A DNA stretch of 64,000 bases from Pseudomonas viridiflava (GTDB taxonomy: Bacteria; Pseudomonadota; Gammaproteobacteria; Pseudomonadales; Pseudomonadaceae), in the NCBI RefSeq assembly GCF_900585905.1, contig NZ_UTVH01000073.1, positions 62,001-126,000 on the forward strand, written 5' to 3'. Position numbers and translations under genes: made by a program. Positions 48,194-57,182 of the stretch are shown piece after piece. The notes under the pieces were generated by a model. That model had not been told where the DNA came from. It saw only the letters and a list, made by a program, of their open reading frames with translations, and did not search any database. Positions within the stretch are counted from its first letter, which is position 1, and each line of letters begins with the position of its first letter.

Positions 48194-50251
48194 TCACCCC
48201 AACTGAAAGCGCGAAGTGTTGTCACTCAGCGCCCGACTGCCCTTGCTCAGCGTATCCGCCGCCTGATTCACCGCACGCGCACCTTCAAGCAGACGCCCTG
48301 CAGCCTGATCAACCTGCTGGATATTGCCGCTGACTTCATCTGCCGTACTCGCCTGTTCCTCGACCGCCGTGGAGATTTGCGCCAGGGTGTCGGTCACCCC
48401 TTGCACCGCACTGGCAATGTCCACCAGCCGCTGGCCCAGATCAGTGACCGACTGAGCGTCGTTGACTGCCTGGCTGCACGCCGTTTCCATCAACCCCACC
48501 GCCTGGCTGACCGTGGAGCGCAAGCTGTCGACCGTCCCGGCAATTTCGGCGGTAGAGACCTGAGTGCGCTGCGAAAGGCTGCGCACCTCATCGGCGACCA
48601 CCGCAAAACCACGCCCCTGCTCCCCCGCTCGCGCCGCTTCGATTGCCGCGTTGAGGGCCAGCAGGTTGGTCTGCTCGGCAATGCCACGAATCGCATCGAC
48701 CACTGACTGAATCTGCTGCCCTTGCTCACTGACCCGGCCCAGCGCTGCCGCCGTTTCGATCAGACGCTGGTTGAGCTGCTGGATACTGGTGGTGGTGCGC
48801 TGGCTGTCGCGGCTGCTTTCTTCGGCAATCTTGCGGGTGTGCCGCGCGCTGTCGGAGGCCTGCTCACAACTTTTCGCCACACCCTGGGAAGTCGCTGCCA
48901 GCTCGGTGGCGGCGGCTGCGATCTGGCTGATCTGATACTGCTGGTCTTCAACCTCGGTCAGGGTGCCGCTGGACTGTGTGTTGAGCACCGACACCGCAGT
49001 GCCCAACTGGCGGGTTTCGTGATTGACGCCCAAGAGGCTGGTGCGCAACTGCTGGACCGCGACATTGAGCGCGGCACTGATCGCCGCCAACTCGTCGCGG
49101 CCTTCGACTTTGACTTCAACACACAGATTGCCGTCGCGCAGGGATTCGGCCAGCGTGGTAATGCCCCCGGCACTGCGCCGAATCGACGCCTGCAGACAGG
49201 CAAACAGGTACATCGCCAACAGCAACAGCGCACCGAAGCACGCCGCCATCGGGATGAACTGCATATTGGATTTGCCGTGGTAGAACGCCAGGCGACTGTC
49301 CAGCGAACTCAGCGATTCCTGGCGCAAGGCCTCCAGGTCGTTGAGCAAGGCATCGATGCTGCGCTCGAAAGCCGGGGCGTCGAGCTTGATCGAGCCGCCA
49401 AAAACGCCGTCATCCAGCACTTTGAGCTCAGTATTCAATTTTTGCATCGATGCGTTGTAGCGGTCCGCCCACCCCTGCATCTCGGCAGGCAGCTTGGCCT
49501 GCAGAAACGCGCCGGTCTTCAGCATCTGATCCTCGGCATCGGTGATGCGGCCGCGCAACTCGCGCATCTGCAGACGGCTTTGCAGGCTGAACTGCCCGGT
49601 CACCACAGACGTCTGACCAACGCTTGCCATGCGCCCAATGCGCTCGATCAACTCTGGCATCTGCTGGGTCGATATCTGCATCAGCAGGTACGTTTCCAGC
49701 CACGGATCAAGGATCAGGCCGCTGTCGGTGGCGATCTGCTCGCGCAAGGCCTGCAAGTTGGTAAGGGCATTGGTGAAGCGGTCGTAGCCATCCGGCCACC
49801 AGCCAACGGTGCGCAGCGCGGCGATGTCCATACCGGTCATCGACGCCTTGAGCGCCTCGTAGCGTTTAAGGGTGTCGCCCGTTGCGCCCTCGCTGGCAAG
49901 CGTGGCACCGAGGGCTTGCAGCGCCTGATTGATGCGCGGCCCGGTGGCATCCATCTCAGTCATCGCCGCGCGCGCCGCTGGGGTCGGCTCCTTGAGGATG
50001 TCCGAAGCCTTCCAGCGCGCAGCGTTATCACGCTGATGGGACAACGCCACGTCCAGTTGCTCAAGCGCCAGCAACTGCGTCACGCCCGACCTTTCCCCTG
50101 CAATCGTCGCCAGCTTGGTCAGGTAATCCTGCCCAATCACCCAGAAACTGCCCACCAGCGGCAGCATGAACAGCAGAAACAGGACCTGAAATTTACGCGC
50201 AAAGCCAAATCGGCTCAGCAGACGCATGCCCGGCGACAGAAAACTGTACAT
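48194..50251 (-). CDS. Methyl-accepting chemotaxis protein
   Basis: This 685-residue chemoreceptor has a first membrane segment (VLFLLFMLPLVGSFWVI), a long helical periplasmic sensor of about 320 residues and a second membrane segment (IPMAACFGALLLLAMYLFAC). A HAMP domain and a signalling domain follow, with the conserved hairpin GIAEQTNLLALNAAIEAARA. The ligand is unknown. The ATG at 50251 has GGGGAG nine bases upstream; the longer open frame to 50386 is not needed. There is no C-terminal NWETF-type tether. Confidence 0.93.
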   Translation of the reverse strand: MYSFLSPGMRLLSRFGFARKFQVLFLLFMLPLVGSFWVIGQDYLTKLATIAGERSGVTQLLALEQLDVALSHQRDNAARWKASDILKEPTPAARAAMTEMDATGPRINQALQALGATLASEGATGDTLKRYEALKASMTGMDIAALRTVGWWPDGYDRFTNALTNLQALREQIATDSGLILDPWLETYLLMQISTQQMPELIERIGRMASVGQTSVVTGQFSLQSRLQMRELRGRITDAEDQMLKTGAFLQAKLPAEMQGWADRYNASMQKLNTELKVLDDGVFGGSIKLDAPAFERSIDALLNDLEALRQESLSSLDSRLAFYHGKSNMQFIPMAACFGALLLLAMYLFACLQASIRRSAGGITTLAESLRDGNLCVEVKVEGRDELAAISAALNVAVQQLRTSLLGVNHETRQLGTAVSVLNTQSSGTLTEVEDQQYQISQIAAAATELAATSQGVAKSCEQASDSARHTRKIAEESSRDSQRTTTSIQQLNQRLIETAAALGRVSEQGQQIQSVVDAIRGIAEQTNLLALNAAIEAARAGEQGRGFAVVADEVRSLSQRTQVSTAEIAGTVDSLRSTVSQAVGLMETACSQAVNDAQSVTDLGQRLVDIASAVQGVTDTLAQISTAVEEQASTADEVSGNIQQVDQAAGRLLEGARAVNQAADTLSKGSRALSDNTSRFQLG

Positions 50252-50669
50252 GTGCAACCACTCCCCTGATCGCTCCACCATGACCGACAGGCCATTGAAG
50301 AGGATTCGAAAACCACTACAGGCAAAATGCCATGTTATTGTTTCTATAGCGATAGCCACGTGACTTGCGTTTGAATCGAACGCCAACGCGCAGCCGCCTA
50401 CCGCCAGAAAATCAGGCAGATGCGGGCATCAAGCAATAATCAGACCGTGGGTAAGAACGCTCAGGAACAGCGCCTGGAAGGGGAAAACGCCAAGTGTGCG
50501 GGGCTGCAACCGCCCTATAGCACCTGTCGCCGTCACGAGAGGTTGAGGCAAAAGCATGCACCAACGCCGTGCAATCCAGCGCAAAATCCTAACCGCTTGA
50601 TCACACGCATAAATTTTTCACAACAAGGGTTGACACATATCCCGTATCGGCGAATAATGCGCGCCACTT
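50252..50669. other. Intergenic region before tRNA-Met
   Basis: About 420 bp with no supported gene. The last about 60 bp contain GTTGACA (50628) and a TAT-rich stretch, which could be the tRNA promoter. Confidence 0.45.
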
Positions 50670-50746
50670 GGCTACATAGCTCAGTTGGTTAGAGCATAGC
50701 ATTCATAATGCTGGGGTCCGGGGTTCAAGTCCCTGTGTAGCCACCA
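50670..50746 (+). tRNA. tRNA-Met (anticodon CAT), elongator type
   Basis: A 77-nt cloverleaf. The acceptor GGCTACA (50670-50676) pairs with TGTAGCC (50736-50742), the D arm is AGCTCAGTTGGTTAGAGC, and the anticodon loop TTCATAA holds CAT. The T arm has GGGTTCAAGTCCC, and CCA is encoded. The sequence is that of elongator Met rather than initiator (no GGG/CCC anticodon stem) or Ile2. Confidence 0.93.
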
Positions 50747-50787
50747 AGTACCGCTTCATGACATCGCTCGATGCGCATGAAGCAACA

Positions 50788-50819
50788 AGAAGCCCGCCTC
50801 GTGCGGGCTTTCTTGTTTC
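50788..50819 (+). terminator. Terminator after tRNA-Met
   Basis: AGCCCGC and GCGGGCT form a 7-bp stem with a CTCGT loop, followed by TTCTTGTTTCT. It is 42 bp after the tRNA. Confidence 0.8.
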
Positions 50820-50924
50820 TGGGGTTTGGGTGCCCACATTCTCCACTATTGATAGCGCTTGGATAGAAGCAACAGCTCCGACCCGGTCAAACGCCCCCTT
50901 CCCTAATGGATCGAAAAACATCAG

Positions 50925-51161
50925 GTGCAAATCCGCGCTGCGGTGATGACGCTTGAGATGATGCGTGACGTTTCCCAAGTCAAAATGCTTATCCGCGCCT
51001 GGCGTGAGCATCTGAAGCTGACGCAGGACGAGGTCGCTGTGCGGCTTGGCATCAGCCAGCCCGCCTACGCCCAGCAGGAAATTGTTGCCAGGCCTCGTCG
51101 TGCCACGCGGGAAAAAATCGCTGCGGCTTTTGGAGTCAAGGTGCAACAGTTGGAGCTGTAG
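50925..51161 (+). CDS. Small XRE-family regulator (antitoxin-like)
   Basis: This 78-residue single-domain HTH protein (SQVKMLIRAWREHLKLTQDE, then VAVRLGISQPAYAQQE) resembles antitoxins of type II systems such as HigA. It has a C-terminal AAAFGVKVQQLEL. No intact toxin gene precedes it, so it may be an orphan. The start is GTG at 50925; ATG 50946 is an alternative. It is the first gene of the accessory zone behind tRNA-Met. Confidence 0.78.
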   Translation: MQIRAAVMTLEMMRDVSQVKMLIRAWREHLKLTQDEVAVRLGISQPAYAQQEIVARPRRATREKIAAAFGVKVQQLEL

Positions 51162-51281
51162 GCGCCGCTTACGCACACTAAAGACCCAGAACGTTTCCAC
51201 CCTTGAGCTTCCACTAAACCCGCGCCAACCTGCGCACAGCTGCTACCCATTTGTTTGGCGACTCAAGGATGAAGCTGCCAC

Positions 51282-52091
51282 TCAACGCGAGGGACCTGGG
51301 GCAGCAGGCTGCAACTGGGCGATTTGCTCGTTCTGCGTTTCAATCCGCCGTTGCGCCTGGGCCAGCTGCCGTTCCAGCTCGGCTACGCGAGCGGAGGTGC
51401 CTAAAGAAGGGGTGTCGACGAAGCGCACCTTGGGTCGCTTGCTCTCGTTGATCCCTGCCTGTTCAACGGCGTCCTTCAGGCGCTTGGCCAACTGATAGGC
51501 CTGCAGCACCGGTTGCGTGGGGTTAGCCTCTTTGAGCTGCGCGGCCTTGTAGCTAAACAGGGCCGTGGTGCGCGCATCCGCCAGCTTGGCCTGGGCGATA
51601 TCATTCGCTGAATGACCCTGCAGGTTGCGTTTGCTGGAGTACCCGCCCTGGGCCAGAAGCGCGGTGGCCACTTCGCTTTGACTGTCGATGGCCAGGTGCA
51701 AAGGCGTGTCCCCCTGGGCATTGCTCGCGCGCACATCAGACATGCCATGACTCATCAATTGTGCCAGCAGCGCGGCGGCCTGGTCTGCCGGTAAACCGGG
51801 TGATCGGGCCAAGGCATGCGCGGCAGTATCGCCGCGTTTCAAGGAAGCGGCGCCTGGATCAGCCCCGGCTGCAAGCAACTCGGCTATGTGCTGTGCATCG
51901 GGTGTCTCTTTGGCCAACGCTCTGCGCAGATCATGATTCTGCTGCGCCTGCCGCTCGCGTCGATGCCATCCCGCCGAGCGGGCCTTGCCCGTGGTATTGG
52001 CGTGGTCACTGTTCGGCTCGGCAATGGCCGGGCGAGTAAACGCTAGTGTAGAAAAGGTGTTGAGCGGCGGAAGTTTCATAAACAAGCCCAT
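51282..52091 (-). CDS. Ankyrin-repeat protein with C-terminal coiled coil
   Basis: This 269-residue protein has about three ankyrin repeats: AQHIAELLAAGADPGAASLK, then GDTAAHALARSPG, GDTPLHLAIDSQSEVATALL, and LQGHSANDIAQAKLADA. A C-terminal coiled coil follows (ARVAELERQLAQAQRRIETQ). The N-terminal 60 residues are polar and disordered. It could be a host-directed or a general protein-binding protein. No hrp box with proper spacing lies upstream. Both ATG 52091 and 52079 lack a strong ribosome site. Confidence 0.75.
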   Translation of the reverse strand: MGLFMKLPPLNTFSTLAFTRPAIAEPNSDHANTTGKARSAGWHRRERQAQQNHDLRRALAKETPDAQHIAELLAAGADPGAASLKRGDTAAHALARSPGLPADQAAALLAQLMSHGMSDVRASNAQGDTPLHLAIDSQSEVATALLAQGGYSSKRNLQGHSANDIAQAKLADARTTALFSYKAAQLKEANPTQPVLQAYQLAKRLKDAVEQAGINESKRPKVRFVDTPSLGTSARVAELERQLAQAQRRIETQNEQIAQLQPAAPGPSR

Positions 52092-52205
52092 GTATTAACG
52101 AGTGGCCAGTTTATCGGTGTCGGTCTAAAAACGGCGTCGAGGAAAGACGGTGGGCGTAAAGAGTACGTAATAAACAAGCAACGCGCGGTAGTGGATATCC
52201 TGAAT

Positions 52206-52610
52206 CTACTTCGAAGATTTAACCGGACGACCAATTATGCCCAAGTGGGTAAAAGTGAAACCTTGTGGCGACTTCAAACCGTATCCAAGCATTCGATCAA
52301 ATCCTGAATGTGCGAGCCAGAGAGCGCCTATCGCGGCAAGATCAGGGAACGGCGCCAACAGCCCCGCCGCGAACAACGCTGCACCCGTCGCATACAAATG
52401 GAACGTGTTATAGCAATAAGCCCCCACTTTCGAGCCGAATGCATAGCCCAGAAGACTCAGGTCAGGGGTGAAAAAAATCACCAGCGCCTGCCACCAGGTG
52501 AAGTCATAACCCGCCCGCAAGAACAGCAGAACACCGCTCGCGAACAGAAACCCGCCTTCTACCCGTTGCCATAGAACGGCATGCGGTACCGATAATGCTG
52601 TGTTGGACAT
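52206..52610 (-). CDS. DUF4260-family small membrane protein
   Basis: This 134-residue protein has three to four hydrophobic helices (VEGGFLFASGVLLFLRAG, WWQALVIFFTPDLSLLGYAF, LYATGAALFAAGLLAPF). It also has the family end FDRMLGYGLKSPQGFTFTHL. Function is unknown. It is divergent from a LysR-type gene (87 bp gap), which probably regulates it. Confidence 0.85.
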   Translation of the reverse strand: MSNTALSVPHAVLWQRVEGGFLFASGVLLFLRAGYDFTWWQALVIFFTPDLSLLGYAFGSKVGAYCYNTFHLYATGAALFAAGLLAPFPDLAAIGALWLAHSGFDRMLGYGLKSPQGFTFTHLGIIGRPVKSSK

Positions 52611-52697
52611 GAACGCTCTCCAGGGATTAAGCGTTCCATTATGTTTGATGCGCCAGCGAAACCTAATCGTCTAAGATCGAATGGTTGCCATACAAAA

Positions 52698-53618
52698 ATG
52701 GATAGCCCTGTGATTAAACATGAGCCCAATTGGGAGTGGTACCGGACTTTTCTTGCCGTGCTCGAGACCGGCTCATTGTCAGCGGCAGGGCGGGCAATGG
52801 GTATCAGTCAACCCACTGCTGGACGCCACATTGACGGCCTTGAGTCCGCTCTGGGCCTGACACTCTTTATCCGTTCAGCAGAGGGTTTCAGTCCCACCCT
52901 CGCTGCTTGCGAAATCGCGCCCTATGCCGCCAACCTGGCGGCGATGTCAGCGGCCTTGCTGCGCAAGGCCAGTGAGGGCAACGCCGATGCCCGTGGAACG
53001 GTGCGGTTAACGGTCAGCGAGGTCATCGGCGTCGAAGTCTTGCCGCCGATACTGACGGCATTGCGCAACCAATACCCCGAGCTTGTGGTAGAGATGATGC
53101 TATCCAATCAAGTTGATGACCTGCTGCGTCGCGATGCAGATATCGCGGTGCGGATGCACAGGCCAACTCAACATGCGCTTGTCGCACGACATGTCGGCGG
53201 TATAGAGGTGGGGCTCTATGCCCATCGCAGCTATCTGGCCATTCACGGCAGTCCCCATTCCCTGGAAGACCTGGCCAGCCATACGCTTATTGGTTTTGAT
53301 CGGGAGAGCGCATTTATCCGTCGATTCCTGAAGCAGTTTCCGGCTTTTGCGCGCGAGGGCCTGGGGTTTCGCGCCGACAGTGAACTGGCGCAGTTGGCGG
53401 CCATGCGCGCCGGCTTCGGGATTGGTGTATGCCAGTCGGCAGTTGCAGCCCGCGAAACCGCGTTGATTCGGGTACTTCCATCCGCGTTCTCGGTAGCCAT
53501 GGACACCTGGGTCGCCATGCATGAGGACCTTCGTCAAAGCACTCGCTGTCAGGTTGTATTCAATGCCATAGCGGAGGGCTTACGCGCACATTCGCAGAAC
53601 AATCAGGTACTTCGCTGA
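52698..53618 (+). CDS. LysR-family regulator divergent from the DUF4260 gene
   Basis: This 306-residue regulator has an N-terminal HTH (FLAVLETGSLSAAGRAMGIS, then QPTAGRHIDGLESALG) and an effector-binding domain. The longer frame starts at 52641; I prefer ATG 52698 because it gives the usual distance to the HTH. The divergent DUF4260 gene is the likely target. Confidence 0.88.
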   Translation: MDSPVIKHEPNWEWYRTFLAVLETGSLSAAGRAMGISQPTAGRHIDGLESALGLTLFIRSAEGFSPTLAACEIAPYAANLAAMSAALLRKASEGNADARGTVRLTVSEVIGVEVLPPILTALRNQYPELVVEMMLSNQVDDLLRRDADIAVRMHRPTQHALVARHVGGIEVGLYAHRSYLAIHGSPHSLEDLASHTLIGFDRESAFIRRFLKQFPAFAREGLGFRADSELAQLAAMRAGFGIGVCQSAVAARETALIRVLPSAFSVAMDTWVAMHEDLRQSTRCQVVFNAIAEGLRAHSQNNQVLR

Positions 53619-53767
53619 CGACTAACCGATACAGCTGGATCATTTGGGAAACGCTGTTGCGAAACGTGCGATTACCGTACGCATTTTGTTGTTCGGCGCG
53701 ATGCAGACGGTCGAGGCCCCGACTGGCGGCCTCCTGGCTGTCAGCAATGCTGCCCTTTCAATGCCAG

Positions 53768-55414
53768 CTACACCATATCGCTACCGTCCTGAGCAGCAGG
53801 ACGTGGACGCCCGGGCGCCGAGGACGATGCCTGAGCCGACGTCGATGCGAGGGGCTGCATCTGGATGCCCGGCCCCTGAGCGGCTTGGTCTGGGGATGAG
53901 GGCGCCTGGCGGCGAGTCAGAGCGTCTTTGCCCATATCCCAGGCCGAGCTGACGCCATCTCCTGCTGCATGTACTGCATCTCTAGTGCCCCTGCCCACTG
54001 ATAAAGCGGTGTCCTGGACAATTTTGGAGGCGGTGAGGGATGTCCTGCCTACAAACTTACCGCTCTCCACTACCGCCTTGCCGCCCTCGACTACCCCCCT
54101 GCCGGTTGCATTTGCGCCATTTTCTACTGCTTTTGGCACATTAGCATCGATAGCAGTAGCGAGTTTTTTCGGCACTGACTCACCCAGCGAAGCACCAGCG
54201 GCCCACAGCCCGAAAGCCAGGGTACTCAGCACGTTTTTCACGCCTTGGGAGGCCGCTGTTGCCGACAGTTCTCCGAGTTCGTTAGCCTTGGCCAACTCAG
54301 CCGTGGCGGTCGCACCGGCACCCATCGCAGCAAAACCGGCAGTCAGGGCACCACCGCCTAGAATGCTGCTTGGGTCTAGCACCTCTTTGAAGGCGTCGCC
54401 GCTGATGACCGAATTCAGAGCGACAGCCGCGCCTTCACCCAGCCGCGCTGACACCATCTGGACCAGGGCAGTCGTATTTAGATTCTTCAACGTCTCGAAC
54501 TCAGCCAGCCATTCGCGATCCTGATCAATGGGCTTGCTGGCATGCCCCTCCTGCACAGCATCTCGACGACCATAGAGCATCGCAGGGTCAGCAATATGGT
54601 TGGCGCGATCACGGCTCACGTTGTAGTGCTCGATCAAGACACCCACAAGGATAGCCGTGACCGGTCGTAGAGCGGGTTGCAGGATTGCATCAAGTTTCGC
54701 TTGTCCGGCAGCTGTCATGGCAAGCGTTGACCCGAACATGGCGGCATCACGTATGGCAAACCCGGTAAGCCACTTATTGGCTTCGTTGAAAGCATTACGC
54801 AGCGGGCCTTTGTCCAATGCCAGCAGCTTCTCTGCCACTGAATCTTGAAGCGCCGGGTGCAGTGTTCCGGCATCAGGTTTGAGGTAATAACCGGGTTTCA
54901 GCCCTGCCATCATCTTGTTAACGCTGACATCTGCTACTTGGGCATAAAGGGACGACATCGCGTTCCCTTTAGCCGATTCGAGTACTGCATTGGAGCTTAC
55001 GCCACCCACCTGCAGGATGGATGGCTTGAAATTACCTGCCAACGTGAGCACAGCAAAGGGCGTGCCGCCCATTCCTGACTTTATTGACGCAAACACTCTG
55101 TCCGCTCTGGATGCGTTTTTCTCGGCCTCTTCCATATCATCTTCGGTAAACCCCTTCTTTTCTAATTCCTCGGCACGGTGCGCGCGAATGGCATCCAACT
55201 CCGCATTCCGAGCGCTTGAGCCAGCGGCAACGGGTTGACCGGAATCAGCGTCTTTTTCAAGGTGCGGCGTGAAGTGCTTATGCAGGCGGGTGCTCATGGC
55301 CTGCCCGGGAGTTCTCAGGTTAGGGGAGTGGGAAATCTGTGGCGTTGCTGCGGGCTGTGGAGCTACCGGCACATGAGCCTGCGCGCGGCTTGCACGTACA
55401 TTCATCAAATCCAT
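53768..55414 (-). CDS. Type III effector candidate, alanine-rich, 548 residues
   Basis: Family not recognised. The N-terminal about 45 residues are rich in Ala, Pro, Gln and Ser without hydrophobic core (RASRAQAHVPVAPQPAATPQ), as in type III secretion signals. Residues 80-330 are helical and contain DREWLAEFETLKNL. Residues 330-420 have Gly/Ala-rich hydrophobic helices (GGGALTAGFAAMGAGATATA, LSTLAFGLWAAGASLG) that might insert in membranes. A Gly/Ala/Ser-rich tail follows. It is divergent from a Fic-motif gene with a hrp box. Degenerate hrp boxes lie upstream (55549-55576, 55610-55638). The start at 55414 is preferred; the frame extends to 55456. Confidence 0.68.
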   Translation of the reverse strand: MDLMNVRASRAQAHVPVAPQPAATPQISHSPNLRTPGQAMSTRLHKHFTPHLEKDADSGQPVAAGSSARNAELDAIRAHRAEELEKKGFTEDDMEEAEKNASRADRVFASIKSGMGGTPFAVLTLAGNFKPSILQVGGVSSNAVLESAKGNAMSSLYAQVADVSVNKMMAGLKPGYYLKPDAGTLHPALQDSVAEKLLALDKGPLRNAFNEANKWLTGFAIRDAAMFGSTLAMTAAGQAKLDAILQPALRPVTAILVGVLIEHYNVSRDRANHIADPAMLYGRRDAVQEGHASKPIDQDREWLAEFETLKNLNTTALVQMVSARLGEGAAVALNSVISGDAFKEVLDPSSILGGGALTAGFAAMGAGATATAELAKANELGELSATAASQGVKNVLSTLAFGLWAAGASLGESVPKKLATAIDANVPKAVENGANATGRGVVEGGKAVVESGKFVGRTSLTASKIVQDTALSVGRGTRDAVHAAGDGVSSAWDMGKDALTRRQAPSSPDQAAQGPGIQMQPLASTSAQASSSAPGRPRPAAQDGSDMV

Positions 55415-55548
55415 TGCATTTAACCCTCTCAGTAGTCGGCAGATACAAGAAAGCAAATGACTCAGGAGATCTGAAGGTCAACCCATCCATCACTCCGCGC
55501 TCCGACACGTCTCAACCTGGACGCTGTGAGCGGTGACACACTTACACC

Positions 55549-55576
55549 TGAGTGACCGTGCCGCGAGAAGCGTTCC
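55549..55576 (-). promoter_or_regulatory. Candidate hrp box, one mismatch in each half
   Basis: On the minus strand it reads GGAACG, 15 bp, TCACTCA. It differs from the consensus at the sixth position and at the first base of CCAC. It is 134 bp upstream of the 548-residue effector candidate. Confidence 0.45.
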
Positions 55577-55609
55577 CAAAAGATTTAATAAAAGTGAAAT
55601 AAGCGGCGG

Positions 55610-55638
55610 TGTGTGGGTGTGTGGCCATCATTGGTCCT
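55610..55638 (-). promoter_or_regulatory. Alternative candidate hrp box
   Basis: On the minus strand AGGACC, 16 bp, CCACACA. The -10 half is perfect; the -35 half matches at 4 of 6 positions. Only one of this and the neighbouring candidate is likely to be used. Confidence 0.35.
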
Positions 55639-55639
55639 C

Positions 55640-55657
55640 AAACTCGATATCGAGTTT
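55640..55657. repeat. 18-bp perfect palindrome in the effector promoter region
   Basis: AAACTCGATATCGAGTTT is self-complementary. It lies between the leftward candidate boxes and the rightward hrp box, and could be a regulator-binding site. Confidence 0.7.
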
Positions 55658-55767
55658 GAACCACAGCCATTGGCGAGATTTGAGTTGATTCAAGCGACGT
55701 GACTACACAGCTCCCAGCTCAAAAGATTCACTCCTGTTCATCTATTGAACGGATTAAGCGCACCGCT

Positions 55768-55795
55768 GGAACCGAATACGACAGGCAGCCACTCA
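55768..55795 (+). promoter_or_regulatory. hrp box upstream of the Fic-motif gene
   Basis: GGAACC at 55768-55773, 15 bp, then CCACTCA at 55789-55795. It matches the HrpL consensus fully with the N15 spacing. It is about 76 bp before the preferred start. Confidence 0.9.
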
Positions 55796-55871
55796 CTCAG
55801 CACACCGTGCCGAACATTGCGTAGCCATGCCCTACGTCGCACACCTGCACTTCTTACCATCACGGAACGCT

Positions 55872-57182
55872 ATGCCACAGATCCTGAATAATCTCATTCG
55901 CGGCCATTCTTCTCGGGTTTCCAGTGCTCAGGTATCTAAAGAGGTGCAGAAGATAGGCGAACACTCGCTCCCTGAGCTGCAGATAAGGCTAAAGGAAACG
56001 CTTGAAAGGTACGTAACCGATACATTTAATCAAGGCGCACCGGTAGCTTCCATTGGCCTGAACAACATGGTGATGCTTTCAGCGCTCCAAGGGGTGAATG
56101 GCGTGCTCAGTGAAAAGGGTATTCTCCTCTCCGCACACGGGAAGTTACCCGATGGGATCGAGCAACTTCTTGACAGTGCTCTCGAACAGCTGCGAAATGA
56201 CCGCGACAAATATCCGTTAGGTTCTGCGGCGCCCGATAGCGCTCCAATGCATCTGGAAGACATCGAGAAGCTTCAGCGCTCGATTGACACCTCCAAGACC
56301 CCGTTGGCCAAAGTCCCCGCCGAGCATCGCTGGCGCTTGTGCCTGGACCCAGCGCACGTGGACCTGGTCGAGACCCACATTGTCGGCGCACGTGACAATA
56401 AACTTCTGCCCTACCTTATGGACTCCGAGCCTCACTATCTGCACGGGTTGCTTAACGGCTGGGCGACTTCGATGAAGTCTTTGAACGCGCCTTTGAACGC
56501 CAAACTGCTGACCGACCTACACCGTGCGGCTTGCGCACGAGAGGCCGTTGGCAAGAAAGACCACGTCCGAAGCAGTTTCGGCCTGACCATGGGCAAGAAC
56601 ATGACGCCTGAGGGGCGCGATGAGCTGTTGGCGTTTGCAAGAGAGTTGCGTAGAACCCTGCCCGGCTACGTTGTGACCGAATCCCGAAACGACTTCATCG
56701 CCTACGAAAAACAATGGGACAAAACCATGCCCGGAGACGATGTCGCCACGCCTCCTGAGCCGACAGGTAATGAAGCTAACGCTGCCCATGTTGAAACCGC
56801 GTTCGTCACCCTGGCCAAACACATGGATCATTTCATTGATGGCTACAAAAAAAAGATGCCTCAGTGCAAGACTGAAGATCAGCGACTGGAAAACATCGTC
56901 GACTTGTGCCAGAAGCTTGAGCGGCTGCACCCGTTCCCTGATGGCAACGCGCGTAGCTTCGCGATCCTGACGCTCAACCATTTGCTGGTGCGCAATGGCA
57001 TGCCGTTGACCATGCTCAGCGACCCTAACATCCTTGATGGCTGGTCACGCGCGCAGGTAGTCGAGCAAGTAAAAATTGGCCAGCAGCGCGTAGCGGCCTA
57101 CACCCTTCCCTCAGTCAGCCCCGCTGAGGGCGCAAGTAAAAAACACCAGTCTTTCAAAGATCGCCTCAACAAGTTGTTTTGA
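55872..57182 (+). CDS. Type III effector candidate with Fic motif
   Basis: This 436-residue protein is expressed from a consensus hrp box. The C-terminal part contains KLERLHPFPDGNARSF, matching the Fic active-site pattern HxFx(D/E)GNxR with His353 and Arg361. NPNILDGWS follows. Fic enzymes transfer AMP, UMP or related groups to host proteins; the family here is not known to me. Residues 1-140 are a helical domain (ELQIRLKETLERYVTDTFNQ). The first 12 residues (MPQILNNLIRGH) have no acidic residue, fitting a type III signal. I prefer ATG 55872; ATG 55827 is also in frame. No inhibitory (S/T)xxxE(G/N) helix was identified. Confidence 0.78.
   Translation: MPQILNNLIRGHSSRVSSAQVSKEVQKIGEHSLPELQIRLKETLERYVTDTFNQGAPVASIGLNNMVMLSALQGVNGVLSEKGILLSAHGKLPDGIEQLLDSALEQLRNDRDKYPLGSAAPDSAPMHLEDIEKLQRSIDTSKTPLAKVPAEHRWRLCLDPAHVDLVETHIVGARDNKLLPYLMDSEPHYLHGLLNGWATSMKSLNAPLNAKLLTDLHRAACAREAVGKKDHVRSSFGLTMGKNMTPEGRDELLAFARELRRTLPGYVVTESRNDFIAYEKQWDKTMPGDDVATPPEPTGNEANAAHVETAFVTLAKHMDHFIDGYKKKMPQCKTEDQRLENIVDLCQKLERLHPFPDGNARSFAILTLNHLLVRNGMPLTMLSDPNILDGWSRAQVVEQVKIGQQRVAAYTLPSVSPAEGASKKHQSFKDRLNKLF

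Larger units (their letters stand above)
55415..55871. other. Divergent promoter region of the two effector candidates
   Basis: About 460 bp, AT-richer than the flanks. It holds a consensus hrp box rightwards and two weaker ones leftwards. It also holds a palindrome AAACTCGATATCGAGTTT at about 55640-55657 that is not explained. Confidence 0.6.

Noticed and set aside
52100..52140. CCAC with an ACC upstream before the ankyrin gene (minus strand)
   Set aside because: The -35 half matches only three bases of GGAACC.
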